A stretch of 19,822 nucleotides of DNA from Candidatus Nitrosocosmicus sp. (lineage in GTDB: Archaea > Thermoproteota > Nitrososphaeria > Nitrososphaerales > Nitrososphaeraceae). Each line of letters opens with the position of its first letter. The stretch's first letter is position 1. The stretch covers positions 1-19,822 of the forward strand of contig JAKDMR010000010.1 of the NCBI GenBank assembly GCA_030452275.1. The letters are read 5' to 3'. Positions 7,720-15,906 of this stretch are shown in pieces. Both the position numbers and the translations under genes were made by a program. The notes beneath the pieces are model-generated. The model saw nothing but the letters and a program-made list of their open reading frames with translations, was not told where the DNA came from and ran no database searches.

Positions 7720-7869
7720 ATGGAAAAAGTAGTTTGCGAAATTTGTTTTTATAAAGGAAATAAAATGGAATTTGAGGAAAGTAGTGATTATTGTATAGAA
7801 TGTGTCTGTGATCATGCTATGTGTCCAAAATGCAAGAAACCTTATCATGCAGCCATAATTACCGAGTAG
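7720..7869 (+). CDS. 49-residue Cys/His-rich mini-protein
   Basis: ATG to TAG encodes MEKVVCEICFYKGNKMEFEE and a second half rich in Cys and His. Metal-ligand candidates are C6/C9, C25/C28, C30, H32, C35/C38 and H43, arranged as three CxxC pairs, so one or two zinc (or iron) sites are likely. The density of Cys is far above chance for an AT-rich frame, and a TATA-like box lies about 25 bases upstream, so I regard it as a real gene. I recognise no specific family. Possible roles are a nucleic-acid-binding or protein-binding zinc finger. It stands alone between the DUF6659-like gene and a long intergenic stretch. Confidence 0.65.
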   Translation: MEKVVCEICFYKGNKMEFEESSDYCIECVCDHAMCPKCKKPYHAAIITE

Positions 7870-8252
7870 TGGATATACTAAAGTAGATAATAGGAATAGA
7901 CTAATAGAATATATTAATAGAATGTTAAAGACAGACGTTGCAAGACGATGATGAATAAGATAGTCCCCCTATTACATTGAATTCATTTCAATTAAAATGA
8001 AGAGAATAAACCGGACTTCCGAGTTTTGTGACATATTTTGGGACAAAGCAATCCGATTTATAAGGAGTAAAATAATATCGTTAGATATGAACATTTTGAT
8101 GATTAAGGTAGTTTGCTTTGATTTACCCCAGTGGAAAATAAGCAAATAATATGGTAGAATAACCACATCGGAAATCGTCACAAATTTAGCCAAATCCAAT
8201 AGCTAATTTTGGTCTCTGTAAACAAAAGAATTGTTTCGGAATATGGTATAAG

Positions 8253-8278
8253 AAGTATCGAACTGTAGTTCGTTACTT
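8253..8278. repeat. Imperfect 11-bp inverted repeat (hairpin)
   Basis: AAGTATCGAAC (8253-8263) and GTTCGTTACTT (8268-8278) pair at 10 of 11 positions around a TGTA loop. It lies about 100 bases upstream of the small zinc-protein gene at 8375. It could be an operator or a structured RNA element; nothing else identifies it. Confidence 0.4.
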
Positions 8279-8334
8279 ATGAAATGTTCAAATTATATAC
8301 TAAATTAATATAATTATTATAATTTTTATTGTAA

Positions 8335-8345
8335 TATTTATATAG
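8335..8345 (+). promoter_or_regulatory. TATA-like box of the 63-residue zinc-protein gene
   Basis: TATTTATATAG centred about 35 bases before the ATG at 8375, which would give a leader of roughly 9 bases. Confidence 0.4.
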
Positions 8346-8374
8346 CCTAAAAAGACAACATAATTAGATAATTA

Positions 8375-8566
8375 ATGTTTAATGAAGATTCTTGCAGGAG
8401 GTGTGGTCTGGGGCTGACTGCAATGTGGAGATGTAATGATTGCTTAGAGACGTCTACCTGGATTTGCAGAAATTGTAATATCTCCATAGATCGCATCCAC
8501 TTTCACGGATTTGAAGCATCTAATCCTGGTTCAAATAAAGTCCACCTCGAAATTTATACTTCCTAA
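8375..8566 (+). CDS. 63-residue zinc-ribbon-like mini-protein
   Basis: The protein has three CxxC pairs at regular spacing (C7/C10, C20/C23, C31/C34) followed by H42 and H44, a pattern expected for one or two zinc sites. Tryptophans flank the second pair (MWRC, STWIC). There is no signal peptide or membrane segment. The ATG is preceded by a TATA-like box. It is one of two Cys-rich mini-proteins encoded within 900 bases on the same strand, but the two do not align well enough to call duplicates. No family recognised and no function assigned. Confidence 0.7.
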   Translation: MFNEDSCRRCGLGLTAMWRCNDCLETSTWICRNCNISIDRIHFHGFEASNPGSNKVHLEIYTS

Positions 8567-8606
8567 ATATAGTAAAATCCATCAATTTGAATTAGGAGAA
8601 AACCAT

Positions 8607-9950
8607 TCAATATTTAATGGACCTCATGAAGATTTCATGATTTCCAGGAGTATAATCTTCCCAAGATACTGAAATGGCTTCGTCTAATGGATTAATTGTA
8701 ATAGAGGGACATTCTGAAATACCAGAGTTCCAACTCAAATTGTAGATCGAATAATCGCCAGTTTGGTTAAAACTCCTCATAAACAGAAAAATTTCTTTAT
8801 TGAATGTCGATTCCGAACTCTCGGTCATATCAGTTTCAGGTTCAACAATACTACCCTCAAATGATGTGAACAATTTATCCTGATAAGCGATTGTATCTAA
8901 ATTGGCCGCATCCAGAATTTGGTTTGCAAATAAAGGAATTTGATCCGTTGTAAAATTATTACCACCATCTGAGCTTTTTGCAGTAAAAAGATTTCCTAAT
9001 TCATTTACCGCATCCCTCTGCACCCAAGTTATGTATACGTATTTATCAAAAACGGACACCTGTGATTTGCCACTGTCAAAGCTATTATTATAAGCGAATC
9101 TGACGGGGCTGCTAAAACTTTTTTCAAGGTCTTCGCTCTTTACGAAATATATTCCAGGCTTAAAACCCATTACTCCCTCTTGCTCTTGAATGACGCTAGG
9201 ATCGAATCGGTTATCAACGTCCACGTTCCACGAAATATACACATTATATTCATCTGCGAACACTTTAGGATAGGAATTGCTGCTATATTCTGATGGCAAG
9301 GTTTCGCTGCCAAAGGATTTACCCTGATCATCACTAGATAGCAAAGCAACCGAAGAATGAGTTGAATTAGATTGTTGCCACACAATGAAGACATGATTAT
9401 CATTTGAATAAATATCAACGTTAGATGCATTGACATTATCGTTACTTAATGAAAGACTTTCACCAAATGTCTTACCACCGTCCGCACTTGATCGGAGGAA
9501 AACTTGCTCATAGCCATTAGAATTGTCCACCCACGCCAAATAGACATTATTTCCTGATGAAGCGATATGGGGATGTTCTGAGAACCCAGAATTATTGCTG
9601 AGGTTAAGGGTTTCATCGCTTGAAATATTGTTTAGATTAACGCTTTTAAAAAAAATATCGTAATTTCTATCCAGATGATTGGATGCTAGAGTTTTAAAGT
9701 TTGAATCTTGCCAAACTAGGGAAAAGTTAGTTTTATCAACGCTTTGAATCTGTCCATATACAGAATCGTTCTTGTTATTGCTGAGGTTATATAACTTAGA
9801 ATTATCAACTGGATTTAGTACTTTGGAGAAAACAAGATTACTTTTGTCATTGTTGGAGTAGGGTATAATATTGGATAACGGGATGATCAACAGAAATAGA
9901 AATATTGTCAGTGTGCTTTTGAAAAGTGTACTATCCATAATTTTTATCAA
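8607..9950 (-). CDS. Secreted Asp-box (BNR/sialidase-like beta-propeller) protein
   Basis: The 447-residue protein starts with a hydrophobic segment (about 10-30, FKSTLTIFLFLLIIPLSNII) that acts as a signal peptide or N-terminal anchor, so it is extracellular. The body contains Asp-box motifs (S-x-D-x-G-x-x-F): 155-162, 206-213 and 326-333, plus a degenerate one at 272-279, alternating with repeats such as VYLAWVDNSNG, VFIVWQQS and VYITWVQRD. This is the signature of a six- or seven-bladed sialidase-like propeller. I see no catalytic arginine triad that I would trust, so a binding or surface role is as likely as glycosidase activity. A TTG at 9950 lies 26 bases after a TATA-like ATATATAAAA; an ATG at 9938 is the alternative start. 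Confidence 0.8.
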   Translation of the reverse strand: MIKIMDSTLFKSTLTIFLFLLIIPLSNIIPYSNNDKSNLVFSKVLNPVDNSKLYNLSNNKNDSVYGQIQSVDKTNFSLVWQDSNFKTLASNHLDRNYDIFFKSVNLNNISSDETLNLSNNSGFSEHPHIASSGNNVYLAWVDNSNGYEQVFLRSSADGGKTFGESLSLSNDNVNASNVDIYSNDNHVFIVWQQSNSTHSSVALLSSDDQGKSFGSETLPSEYSSNSYPKVFADEYNVYISWNVDVDNRFDPSVIQEQEGVMGFKPGIYFVKSEDLEKSFSSPVRFAYNNSFDSGKSQVSVFDKYVYITWVQRDAVNELGNLFTAKSSDGGNNFTTDQIPLFANQILDAANLDTIAYQDKLFTSFEGSIVEPETDMTESSESTFNKEIFLFMRSFNQTGDYSIYNLSWNSGISECPSITINPLDEAISVSWEDYTPGNHEIFMRSIKY

Positions 9951-9970
9951 TAAACTAACTTCTTGGATTA

Positions 9971-9980
9971 TTTTATATAT
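9971..9980 (-). promoter_or_regulatory. TATA-like box of the Asp-box protein gene
   Basis: Minus-strand ATATATAAAA centred about 26 bases before the TTG at 9950 and 38 before the ATG at 9938; the spacing favours the TTG if the mRNA is leaderless. Confidence 0.4.
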
Positions 9981-10023
9981 TTTACTTAGGATTCAAATTT
10001 CATCAAAAGTTTAATCTTTCCCA

Positions 10024-10421
10024 TCAGGAAGGATTTGTCTTCTTAAAATCTAATGACAAGGAATTGATGCAATATCTTAATCCTGTTGGATTGGGACCAT
10101 CATCAAATAGATGACCCAAATGGCATCCACATTTTGCACAAACCACTTCCTTTCTAACCATACCGTAATCATAGTCCAATTTTTCTTGAATATTCTCATT
10201 TATTGATGGAGCCCAGAAGCTTGGCCAACCTGACTTTGAATCAAATTTACAATTAGAATCAAATAATAAAGAACCACAGCACTTGCATGAATATACACCA
10301 TTTTCTTTATTGTGCAAAAGGTTACCAGAAAATGGTGGTTCAGTGTCACGATTTACACATACTTCATATTCCTCATCAGTTAATTTTTTTTTAAATTTGA
10401 TTTAGAATATTCTTCTGACAT
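10024..10421 (-). pseudogene. msrB: Methionine-R-sulfoxide reductase B, frame broken in a 9-A run
   Basis: MsrB reduces methionine-R-sulfoxide in oxidised proteins, usually with thioredoxin. The downstream frame (10024-10317 and open further upstream) encodes LTDEEYEVCVNRDTEPPFSG, the zinc pairs CKCC and CAKC, GHLFDDGPNPTGLRYC with the catalytic Cys, and INSLSL. This is the whole family core. The only sensible start, an ATG at 10421 (MSEEYSKSNLKK), is in another frame: the two join only if the run of nine A (minus strand; 10384-10392) had ten or seven. As written, the ATG frame stops at once after this run. A TATA-like box about 30 bases before the ATG supports that start. It could be a sequencing indel, phase variation, programmed frameshifting or a recent pseudogene; all key residues are intact. 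Confidence 0.8.
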
Positions 10422-10740
10422 TTATCAATATAATATTGAGTACATGATTTAAAAATTTAACGATCGAGGAAATCATCTTTATTCTCAAAATCCAATTATT
10501 GACAAATGTAATTTTGATTGACATCTAACCTTAATGAGATTCTACTTTTCACAACCCTAGATGTCTATTTAAGAACTTTTTAAAAAAACAATGCAGCTAA
10601 CAGGGGAAATCATTTCAATACTTTAAATCAACAAAGAGTATGCAAAAATAAAAGTTTTTATTTAATCTCGAGGCACTAACCATTGATTAGAAATAGGTAA
10701 ACGTAAAGTTTTAAACGAAGCTCACTTGAAGGAATTGGTC
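10422..10740. other. 319-base intergenic region
   Basis: AT-rich DNA between the divergent msrB and aIF-1A genes. It holds the msrB TATA-like box (10447-10455) and, for aIF-1A, a possible TATA-like TTTTTATTTAAT near 10654-10665. No coding frame or RNA gene seen. Confidence 0.5.
10447..10455 (-). promoter_or_regulatory. TATA-like box of msrB
   Basis: Minus-strand TTTTTAAAT centred about 30 bases before the ATG at 10421. It supports that ATG as the true msrB start even though its frame is interrupted. Confidence 0.4.
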
Positions 10741-11004
10741 ATGCCCCAGGAAGGAGAGTTATTTGGAAGAGTAATTAAGTTAGTAGGCGGGGATAATATC
10801 ATTGTAAAGAGTTCTGACGGAAAAATTAGGACTTGCAGAATTAGAGGAAAGATAAAAAGGAGAATGTGGATACGCGATAATGACTTGGTATTAATCGCAC
10901 CATGGGATTTTCAATCTGATAAAGCAGACATAATTTGGAGATACATTAGCGCACACGCAGACAAGCTCGAACAAGAAGGGCATCTCGAAGGTTTGAACAG
11001 ATAG
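10741..11004 (+). CDS. eif1A: Translation initiation factor aIF-1A
   Basis: aIF-1A binds the A-site region of the small ribosomal subunit and promotes scanning/initiation complex assembly. The product is an S1-like OB-fold protein: MPQEGELFGRVIKLVGGDNI, then RTCRIRGKIKRRMWIRDNDLVLI and APWDFQSDKADIIWRY, which are the archaeal/eukaryotic IF1A signature. The ATG at 10741 has an AAGGA Shine-Dalgarno-like sequence (10729-10733) seven bases upstream, giving 87 residues. A TTG at 10726 would add MKELV and is a possible alternative, since many relatives have a few more residues before the PxEGE motif. It is transcribed alone and ends about 330 bases before the convergent pheT gene. Confidence 0.95.
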   Translation: MPQEGELFGRVIKLVGGDNIIVKSSDGKIRTCRIRGKIKRRMWIRDNDLVLIAPWDFQSDKADIIWRYISAHADKLEQEGHLEGLNR

Positions 11005-11332
11005 AAATCATATTTTATTACGCTATTGTACCCCGCCACTGACCCACAGCAAAATCATCGTTAGCCTTACACTACGTGTATAACTCATTGCGCACTCTCT
11101 GACGGGGATTAATGATTATAAAATTAAACAGCTATTTATCGTTTGACCTTAAGAGTCACAACTGTAAAAAATACCCTCTTTAGCAACAACTCGCTGTTAG
11201 TATCCCTAAATTCATAAACCTTCAGACAGCCTCTGAAAATCAGAAACAAGTATAGTAATAAAAACTTACGAAAATTATTTAGAAATCGTATACTATGTAA
11301 TTTTTGTGTTGAAAAGACAAGGTTACAAATTC
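11005..11332. other. 328-base region between convergent aIF-1A and pheT
   Basis: No convincing gene. A 66-codon minus-strand frame (11136-11336) begins with an ATGA overlap on the pheT stop, but its composition (Phe/Leu-rich, few acidic residues) looks like chance. CCCCG near 11031 and CGGGG near 11102 could pair over a long distance, weakly. No tRNA found. Confidence 0.45.
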
Positions 11333-13030
11333 TCATACGATGCGAATTTGATCAAGTTGCAAAATCTTAATTACCGCTGATAAATTGAGTTCGAAAATAG
11401 TTATCAAGGTACGCAAGTTAAGATTTTCCAAAACTTGAGGATGAATTTCACCAATTTCTCCAATTACTTTATCATTCAGGAAAATTCTTGCAGAATGACC
11501 TGGAAGGAAATATTTAGTATCATATCTTGGTGTAGTAATAAACACATTGAAACAATACTTCATAAAAGATTCTAAATTGGATTTAATTTCGGTATAGTCT
11601 GTTGTATTATGAGCAATTGAAACACAGAGTGACCAATTTTCTCTGATTTCATTATTTGAGGTAAAGAATGTCTTACCTATTTCAAATAATTTTTGAGGAT
11701 ATTTTTCGTGAATGTTATTAGAAAAGGTATTAATCAAAGAAGGAATTAGACTGCTCCGCAATAACTCAAATTCAGTATTTTTAGAATCGCCTAAAGAAAC
11801 TAATTTTTTGTCAGATGAGTGATCCCAAAAAAAAACGTCTCTGACCAAGTTTTTTGATATTATGCTGGTATTAATAATTTCCATAAATTCAAGGCCAATT
11901 AATACCTCACGCACTTTACCAAATATAAGAGATTGACTATTCTTTCGGCCAGGAAAATAGGAGCTAGTGTATAATGGCCCTAAATTGAAAATACCATAAC
12001 CAATGACTACCTCTTCACATACGTCTACTTTGTCAAACAAATCTATTCTATAACTAGGTATTAAGCATTCTAGTCTCCCACTACCTTTGTCTATTCCTTC
12101 ACATCTACTTCTCTGAAGACATTTCAAGATTTCGTCGCGAGTTAATTCGAGACCTAATAGTTCATTAACATAGTCAAAATCCAATTGTATTCGATGAGGT
12201 TCTAATATTGGAGTAACAATTTCCCCATAAAAAGGAGAATCGATCACTAAAGAATACAAATCAAATCCCATATCGCTTAATTCGAACGCCAGTATTGAAA
12301 GTATATCTTTAGCTGACTTAGAATTCACTGAAGTGACTTCTACGAATAGATTACTAGTTAACAGGTCTACTTTTGTGGTGTTTCCATTTATAATGGGTGG
12401 AAATGAGATAACGTTATCCTTTGAGTCGAGTAAAATAGGAACTATGTCAAACTTTTCCAAAATGTAACCATACTCTTTTCCGACTTTAAGATCTGAAATA
12501 ATATTGTCAAGACTGGATTCTTTTTGTCCATCTAATGGCACAAATTTGGTTTGTTTGGGAACCCCTTTATATGAAAGCGGAAAGGTCAATGCATCATAAT
12601 TATGTAAACCGATCGACGACTTTTTCCTTTTTCTACCTAATCCATTATGCAAATCCTCTTGCATAGATATCAGTTGTGTTAATTCTTCATGATTAATTGG
12701 AATGTCTCGTTTAGCAATTAATCCATAAATAACAGGCCTTACATCTTTCAATCTTTCATCTACTAGTATTAACTTCGAAGACGGAAGAGGATCCTGTTTA
12801 TTGGGACATCCCAATTCTACATTCAAAATTCCCTTTAGGGCCCTTACAATCCCGTTCTCAGAAGAGAAATCAGGTCGATTAGGATTAAACTCTACTCTAA
12901 TTTTATCATTAGTTTTATCAATTCCTTCTATATCGAGGCCCAAGTATGGTAATTTTTCAATTATTTCATCTAAAGTCCTTTCAGAAAAGATTCTTGAAAG
13001 TAACGATGGTCGAATGTTTACTACAGGCAT
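11333..13030 (-). CDS. pheT: Phenylalanyl-tRNA synthetase beta subunit
   Basis: PheT is the beta subunit of the alpha2-beta2 enzyme that charges tRNA-Phe; it handles tRNA binding and editing while PheS catalyses. The 565-residue length fits the short archaeal/eukaryotic type. Visible are the N-terminal NPNRPDFSSENGIVRALKG (49-67), the B3/B4 editing region, the B5 domain around PSYRIDLFDKVDVCEEVVIGYG, and the C-terminal catalytic-like module with HSARIFLNDKVIGEIGEIHP. The ATG at 13030 lies inside the end of pheS, with a 10-base overlap, so the two subunits are almost certainly translationally coupled. Operon order pheS-pheT is the usual one. Confidence 0.97.
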   Translation of the reverse strand: MPVVNIRPSLLSRIFSERTLDEIIEKLPYLGLDIEGIDKTNDKIRVEFNPNRPDFSSENGIVRALKGILNVELGCPNKQDPLPSSKLILVDERLKDVRPVIYGLIAKRDIPINHEELTQLISMQEDLHNGLGRKRKKSSIGLHNYDALTFPLSYKGVPKQTKFVPLDGQKESSLDNIISDLKVGKEYGYILEKFDIVPILLDSKDNVISFPPIINGNTTKVDLLTSNLFVEVTSVNSKSAKDILSILAFELSDMGFDLYSLVIDSPFYGEIVTPILEPHRIQLDFDYVNELLGLELTRDEILKCLQRSRCEGIDKGSGRLECLIPSYRIDLFDKVDVCEEVVIGYGIFNLGPLYTSSYFPGRKNSQSLIFGKVREVLIGLEFMEIINTSIISKNLVRDVFFWDHSSDKKLVSLGDSKNTEFELLRSSLIPSLINTFSNNIHEKYPQKLFEIGKTFFTSNNEIRENWSLCVSIAHNTTDYTEIKSNLESFMKYCFNVFITTPRYDTKYFLPGHSARIFLNDKVIGEIGEIHPQVLENLNLRTLITIFELNLSAVIKILQLDQIRIV

Positions 13031-14586
13031 TTAGGTACACCCTTCAACCAGGTTAAATTATTTGAATATAAATCACGTATATCATCAAGATTAAAGCGTA
13101 ACATGGCCAATCTTTCAAAACCTCCTCCCCAAGCCAAAACTGGACTTTTTATGCCCAATGGTTTTGTTACCTCAGGTCTAAATATGCCCATACCAAATAA
13201 TTCTATCCATTTATCAAATTTCTCATTATATACCATTGATTGAAGGGAGGGTTCAGTATAAGGGAAGAAGGTGGGCCAGAATTTGATCCTCTTTATCCCA
13301 AGTTTAGAATAGAACTCGGTTTGAATTCCGATTAGTTGTCTCAGGTTGGCATCTTCATTTACATAAATTCCTTCGACTTGATGAAATTCAACAAGATGCT
13401 TAAATGTCACTTTTTCGTTTCTGAACACTCGACCTATCAGAAAAACTTTATCTTTCTCCGGCTTCCTTTCAGATAGGTATTGGAGTGTGACTGGAGTAGT
13501 GTGAGTCCTCAAAACGTACGGTTTAGAATCTTCAATATTCCAATCATATTGCCAATTCTCCCTATGAATTTTGGACAAATGTTGTAGTAAAGAAGCATTT
13601 TTTGGTAGAGGAGAATAGAGATCTGTTTCGGATTTCAGATAAAATGTATCTTGCATTTCCCTTGCTGGATGATCTTGAGGAATAAATAATGCGTCAAAAT
13701 TCCAAAAACATGACTGAGTCAGGTTTCCTTCAATCTCACTAAAACCCATACTGACTAATATTTCCTTTACTTCATCTATGAAATCGACCAAGGGGTTCTT
13801 TTTTCCATAATTTAATAGCGGCAAAGGTGCCTCTACATCAATCTGTTCAAAAATTAGATCTCTCCATTTTCCAGATACCAAAACATCCTGAGTCATTTTT
13901 CTAACAACTTTATCGCTGGTTGATAATAATGAATCAACAAGAGGAACACTAGTTTGCGCAATTCTGTATTTTTTATCGACCATCTTCTCGGTAATTAGGA
14001 CATTATATCGTTTTTTTAGCGATTCATAGGCTTTTTTATCTTCCTTGTCAAAGAATGATTCTAATGCTGGCTCTGTTTTACTTAATTTAGACATTAATTT
14101 CTCCTCACCCGAGGCCTCATGTGAATCTGAGAGAATAGTCACCTTATCATCAATTATACTAATCCAGTTATTTTTTTTGCAAAACCGAATCGCTCCAAAA
14201 ACTTCCTTATCGTTACCTTTAAACTCGCCACTACTTATGATTTCCGACAATTTGTTTACTCCCTTATTTACAATATTGACAAGTTTTCTTTCAGGTAGAA
14301 CAAAGTGCTCTTTATCTGACACATCGGGATGCAAATAGACTTTGAATTCCGTACTTTCCATGACTTGAAGTAGGTCTTTATACCTCAACCATTCTACCCC
14401 TCTACGCAATTGGTCTACTGTCAATTCTGATCTTTTTACAAGGTCAGATTCGGTTATCCAACCACCTTCTACCAATCTAAGCACCGTCAGAAGCTTTCTC
14501 TCAATGGGATGCAATGATGAAATCGATCTAGCTGAATTATTTTCAAACTTAGATGTGTCCCTGCCTTCTATTTCATCCTTATCCAA
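13021..14586 (-). CDS. pheS: Phenylalanyl-tRNA synthetase alpha subunit
   Basis: PheS carries the class II aminoacylation site for tRNA-Phe. The 521-residue protein has an N-terminal winged-helix region (about 27-100: LHPIERKLLTVLRLVEGG, then a second helix-turn-helix), then the catalytic core with HPARExQDTFY (307-316), motif 2 FRNE (388-391) with FHQVEG (401-406), and motif 3 GGGFERLAML (487-496). Length and order are normal for archaea. The start is a TTG at 14586, 28 bases downstream of a TATA-like TTTAAAAAT, which suggests a leaderless transcript. The gene overlaps pheT by 10 bases and is divergent from trpS across a 69-base gap. Confidence 0.97.
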   Translation of the reverse strand: MDKDEIEGRDTSKFENNSARSISSLHPIERKLLTVLRLVEGGWITESDLVKRSELTVDQLRRGVEWLRYKDLLQVMESTEFKVYLHPDVSDKEHFVLPERKLVNIVNKGVNKLSEIISSGEFKGNDKEVFGAIRFCKKNNWISIIDDKVTILSDSHEASGEEKLMSKLSKTEPALESFFDKEDKKAYESLKKRYNVLITEKMVDKKYRIAQTSVPLVDSLLSTSDKVVRKMTQDVLVSGKWRDLIFEQIDVEAPLPLLNYGKKNPLVDFIDEVKEILVSMGFSEIEGNLTQSCFWNFDALFIPQDHPAREMQDTFYLKSETDLYSPLPKNASLLQHLSKIHRENWQYDWNIEDSKPYVLRTHTTPVTLQYLSERKPEKDKVFLIGRVFRNEKVTFKHLVEFHQVEGIYVNEDANLRQLIGIQTEFYSKLGIKRIKFWPTFFPYTEPSLQSMVYNEKFDKWIELFGMGIFRPEVTKPLGIKSPVLAWGGGFERLAMLRFNLDDIRDLYSNNLTWLKGVPKCL

Positions 14587-14613
14587 TATATCTAGAAAAC
14601 TTGTGTAAGTATT

Positions 14614-14627
14614 TTTAAACGTTTAAA
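14614..14627. promoter_or_regulatory. Perfect 14-bp palindrome in the pheS/trpS divergent promoter
   Basis: TTTAAACGTTTAAA is its own reverse complement. Its centre lies 34.5 bases from the pheS start and 35.5 from the trpS start, so each half supplies a TATA-like TTTAAA at leaderless-promoter distance for one gene. It could be a symmetric bidirectional promoter or the binding site of a dimeric regulator. Confidence 0.5.
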
Positions 14628-14655
14628 CTTTGGTTATTTAAAGAATAATCTAAGG

Positions 14656-15906
14656 ATGCCAAGTGAAAAGGAAGGTATTTCATTCGAGAAAAGCAACATG
14701 ACGCTAGATGCGAGTGACACAAAATTTGATGATGGCTCAGAATCAGATTCAAGTGCTATTAAAGATTTTGTTGTTACTCCTTGGAAAGTAGAGGGAGATG
14801 TTGACTACTCTAAGTTGATCGAAAGGTTTGGTACCCATGCAATTGATGACACTTTGTTTGAAAAAATTAAGTATTTTACTGGAGAAATACATCCATTCCT
14901 CAAAAATAGATATTTTTTTTCCCATAGGGATTTGGATGTGGTTCTAGATGAGTATAGGAGAGGGAATAAGTTTTATCTATATACAGGAAGAGGTCCCTCC
15001 GGCTTGGTTCACCTCGGACATTTGATGCCTTGGCTATTCACAAAATATTTACAAGAAAAATTCGATGTTAACTTAATATTCCAATTGACAGATGATGAAA
15101 AGTTTATGTTTAACAGTAATTTGGATATGGAAGCCGTTCAAAAATATACATATGAAAACATACTGGATATTATTTCGATAGGATTTGATCCTAAAAGAAC
15201 CAAGATAATTGTCGATACCAAGCATATTAAATATTTGTATCCTTTATCTATTGAAATTGCAAAGAAAATCACTTACTCCACAGCAAAAGCGATTTTTGGG
15301 TTTTCTAATTCTTCTAACATTGGAATGATAGGGTTTCCGCCTGTTCAGGGAGCGCCTTGCTTCTTACCCTCAATAATCGAGAATAGACCAACCCCTGTGC
15401 TTATACCTGCCGCTATTGATCAGGATCCCTACTGGAGGGTGACTAGAGACATAGCAGAAAAATTGGGCTACCCCAAGCCAGCCCAGATCCATAGTAAATT
15501 TATCCCAGGTCTTACCAGTGTAGGGAAAATGTCATCATCAAAACCCGAAACTGCGTTATTTACTGTGGACGATCCCGAGATTTTGGAAACTAAAATCAAA
15601 AATACATTTACAGGGGGTCAACCAACAGTGGCTCTCCAACGCAAACTAGGAGGAAATGCCAATATATGTCCCGTGTATTGGTATCTGAATTATCTTTTTG
15701 ATACCGAAAAGGAATCTAGAGAGAGATATAGCGATTGTACGAGTGGCAATTTGCTCTGTGGGGAATGCAAAGGAGACATGATAAAAAAGGTAAAACCATT
15801 TATTAAAGATATACAAACAAAGAGAGACAAGGCACAAAATTTGATCAAGGATTTTATGATTGACGGAAAAGAGTTTTTTGAAGATGGTGATAACGGTTTT
15901 GATTGA
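14656..15906 (+). CDS. trpS: Tryptophanyl-tRNA synthetase
   Basis: A class I synthetase charging tRNA-Trp, of the archaeal/eukaryotic type. The 416-residue protein shows YTGRGPSGLVHLGHL with the HIGH-like VHLGH (118-122), QLTDDEKF (143-150), the tryptophan/ATP pocket segment AAIDQDPYWRVTRD (252-265) and KMSSS (291-295). The first 35 residues are acidic and Ser/Asp-rich, probably disordered; Met15 is a possible internal start. It is divergent from pheS, and the stop codon overlaps the TTG start of the following gene by four bases (TTGA), implying one transcript. Confidence 0.96.
   Translation: MPSEKEGISFEKSNMTLDASDTKFDDGSESDSSAIKDFVVTPWKVEGDVDYSKLIERFGTHAIDDTLFEKIKYFTGEIHPFLKNRYFFSHRDLDVVLDEYRRGNKFYLYTGRGPSGLVHLGHLMPWLFTKYLQEKFDVNLIFQLTDDEKFMFNSNLDMEAVQKYTYENILDIISIGFDPKRTKIIVDTKHIKYLYPLSIEIAKKITYSTAKAIFGFSNSSNIGMIGFPPVQGAPCFLPSIIENRPTPVLIPAAIDQDPYWRVTRDIAEKLGYPKPAQIHSKFIPGLTSVGKMSSSKPETALFTVDDPEILETKIKNTFTGGQPTVALQRKLGGNANICPVYWYLNYLFDTEKESRERYSDCTSGNLLCGECKGDMIKKVKPFIKDIQTKRDKAQNLIKDFMIDGKEFFEDGDNGFD

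Larger units (their letters stand above)
7870..8374. other. 505-base intergenic region with one hairpin
   Basis: No supported gene. The only long frame is a 75-codon minus-strand one (7972-8199) of hydrophobic, low-complexity composition with no recognisable features. The region carries the imperfect hairpin at 8253-8278 and, at its right end, the TATA-like box for the next small gene. No tRNA was found. Confidence 0.5.

Noticed and set aside
7948..7955. GATGATGA resembling box C of a C/D guide RNA
   Set aside because: No matching box D (CTGA) or closing stem at a suitable distance.
7972..8199. 75-codon minus-strand frame in the intergenic region
   Set aside because: Hydrophobic, low-complexity composition typical of chance frames in AT-rich DNA; no recognisable motif or start signal.
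10024..10317. MsrB as an intact 97-residue protein starting at the TTG at 10317
   Set aside because: It would begin inside the conserved domain; upstream bases in the same frame encode the missing conserved N-terminal part, so a frame break is the better reading.
11136..11336. 66-codon minus-strand frame starting with an ATGA overlap on pheT
   Set aside because: The overlap is suggestive, but the sequence is Phe/Leu-rich with few acidic residues and no recognisable feature; not enough to call a gene.
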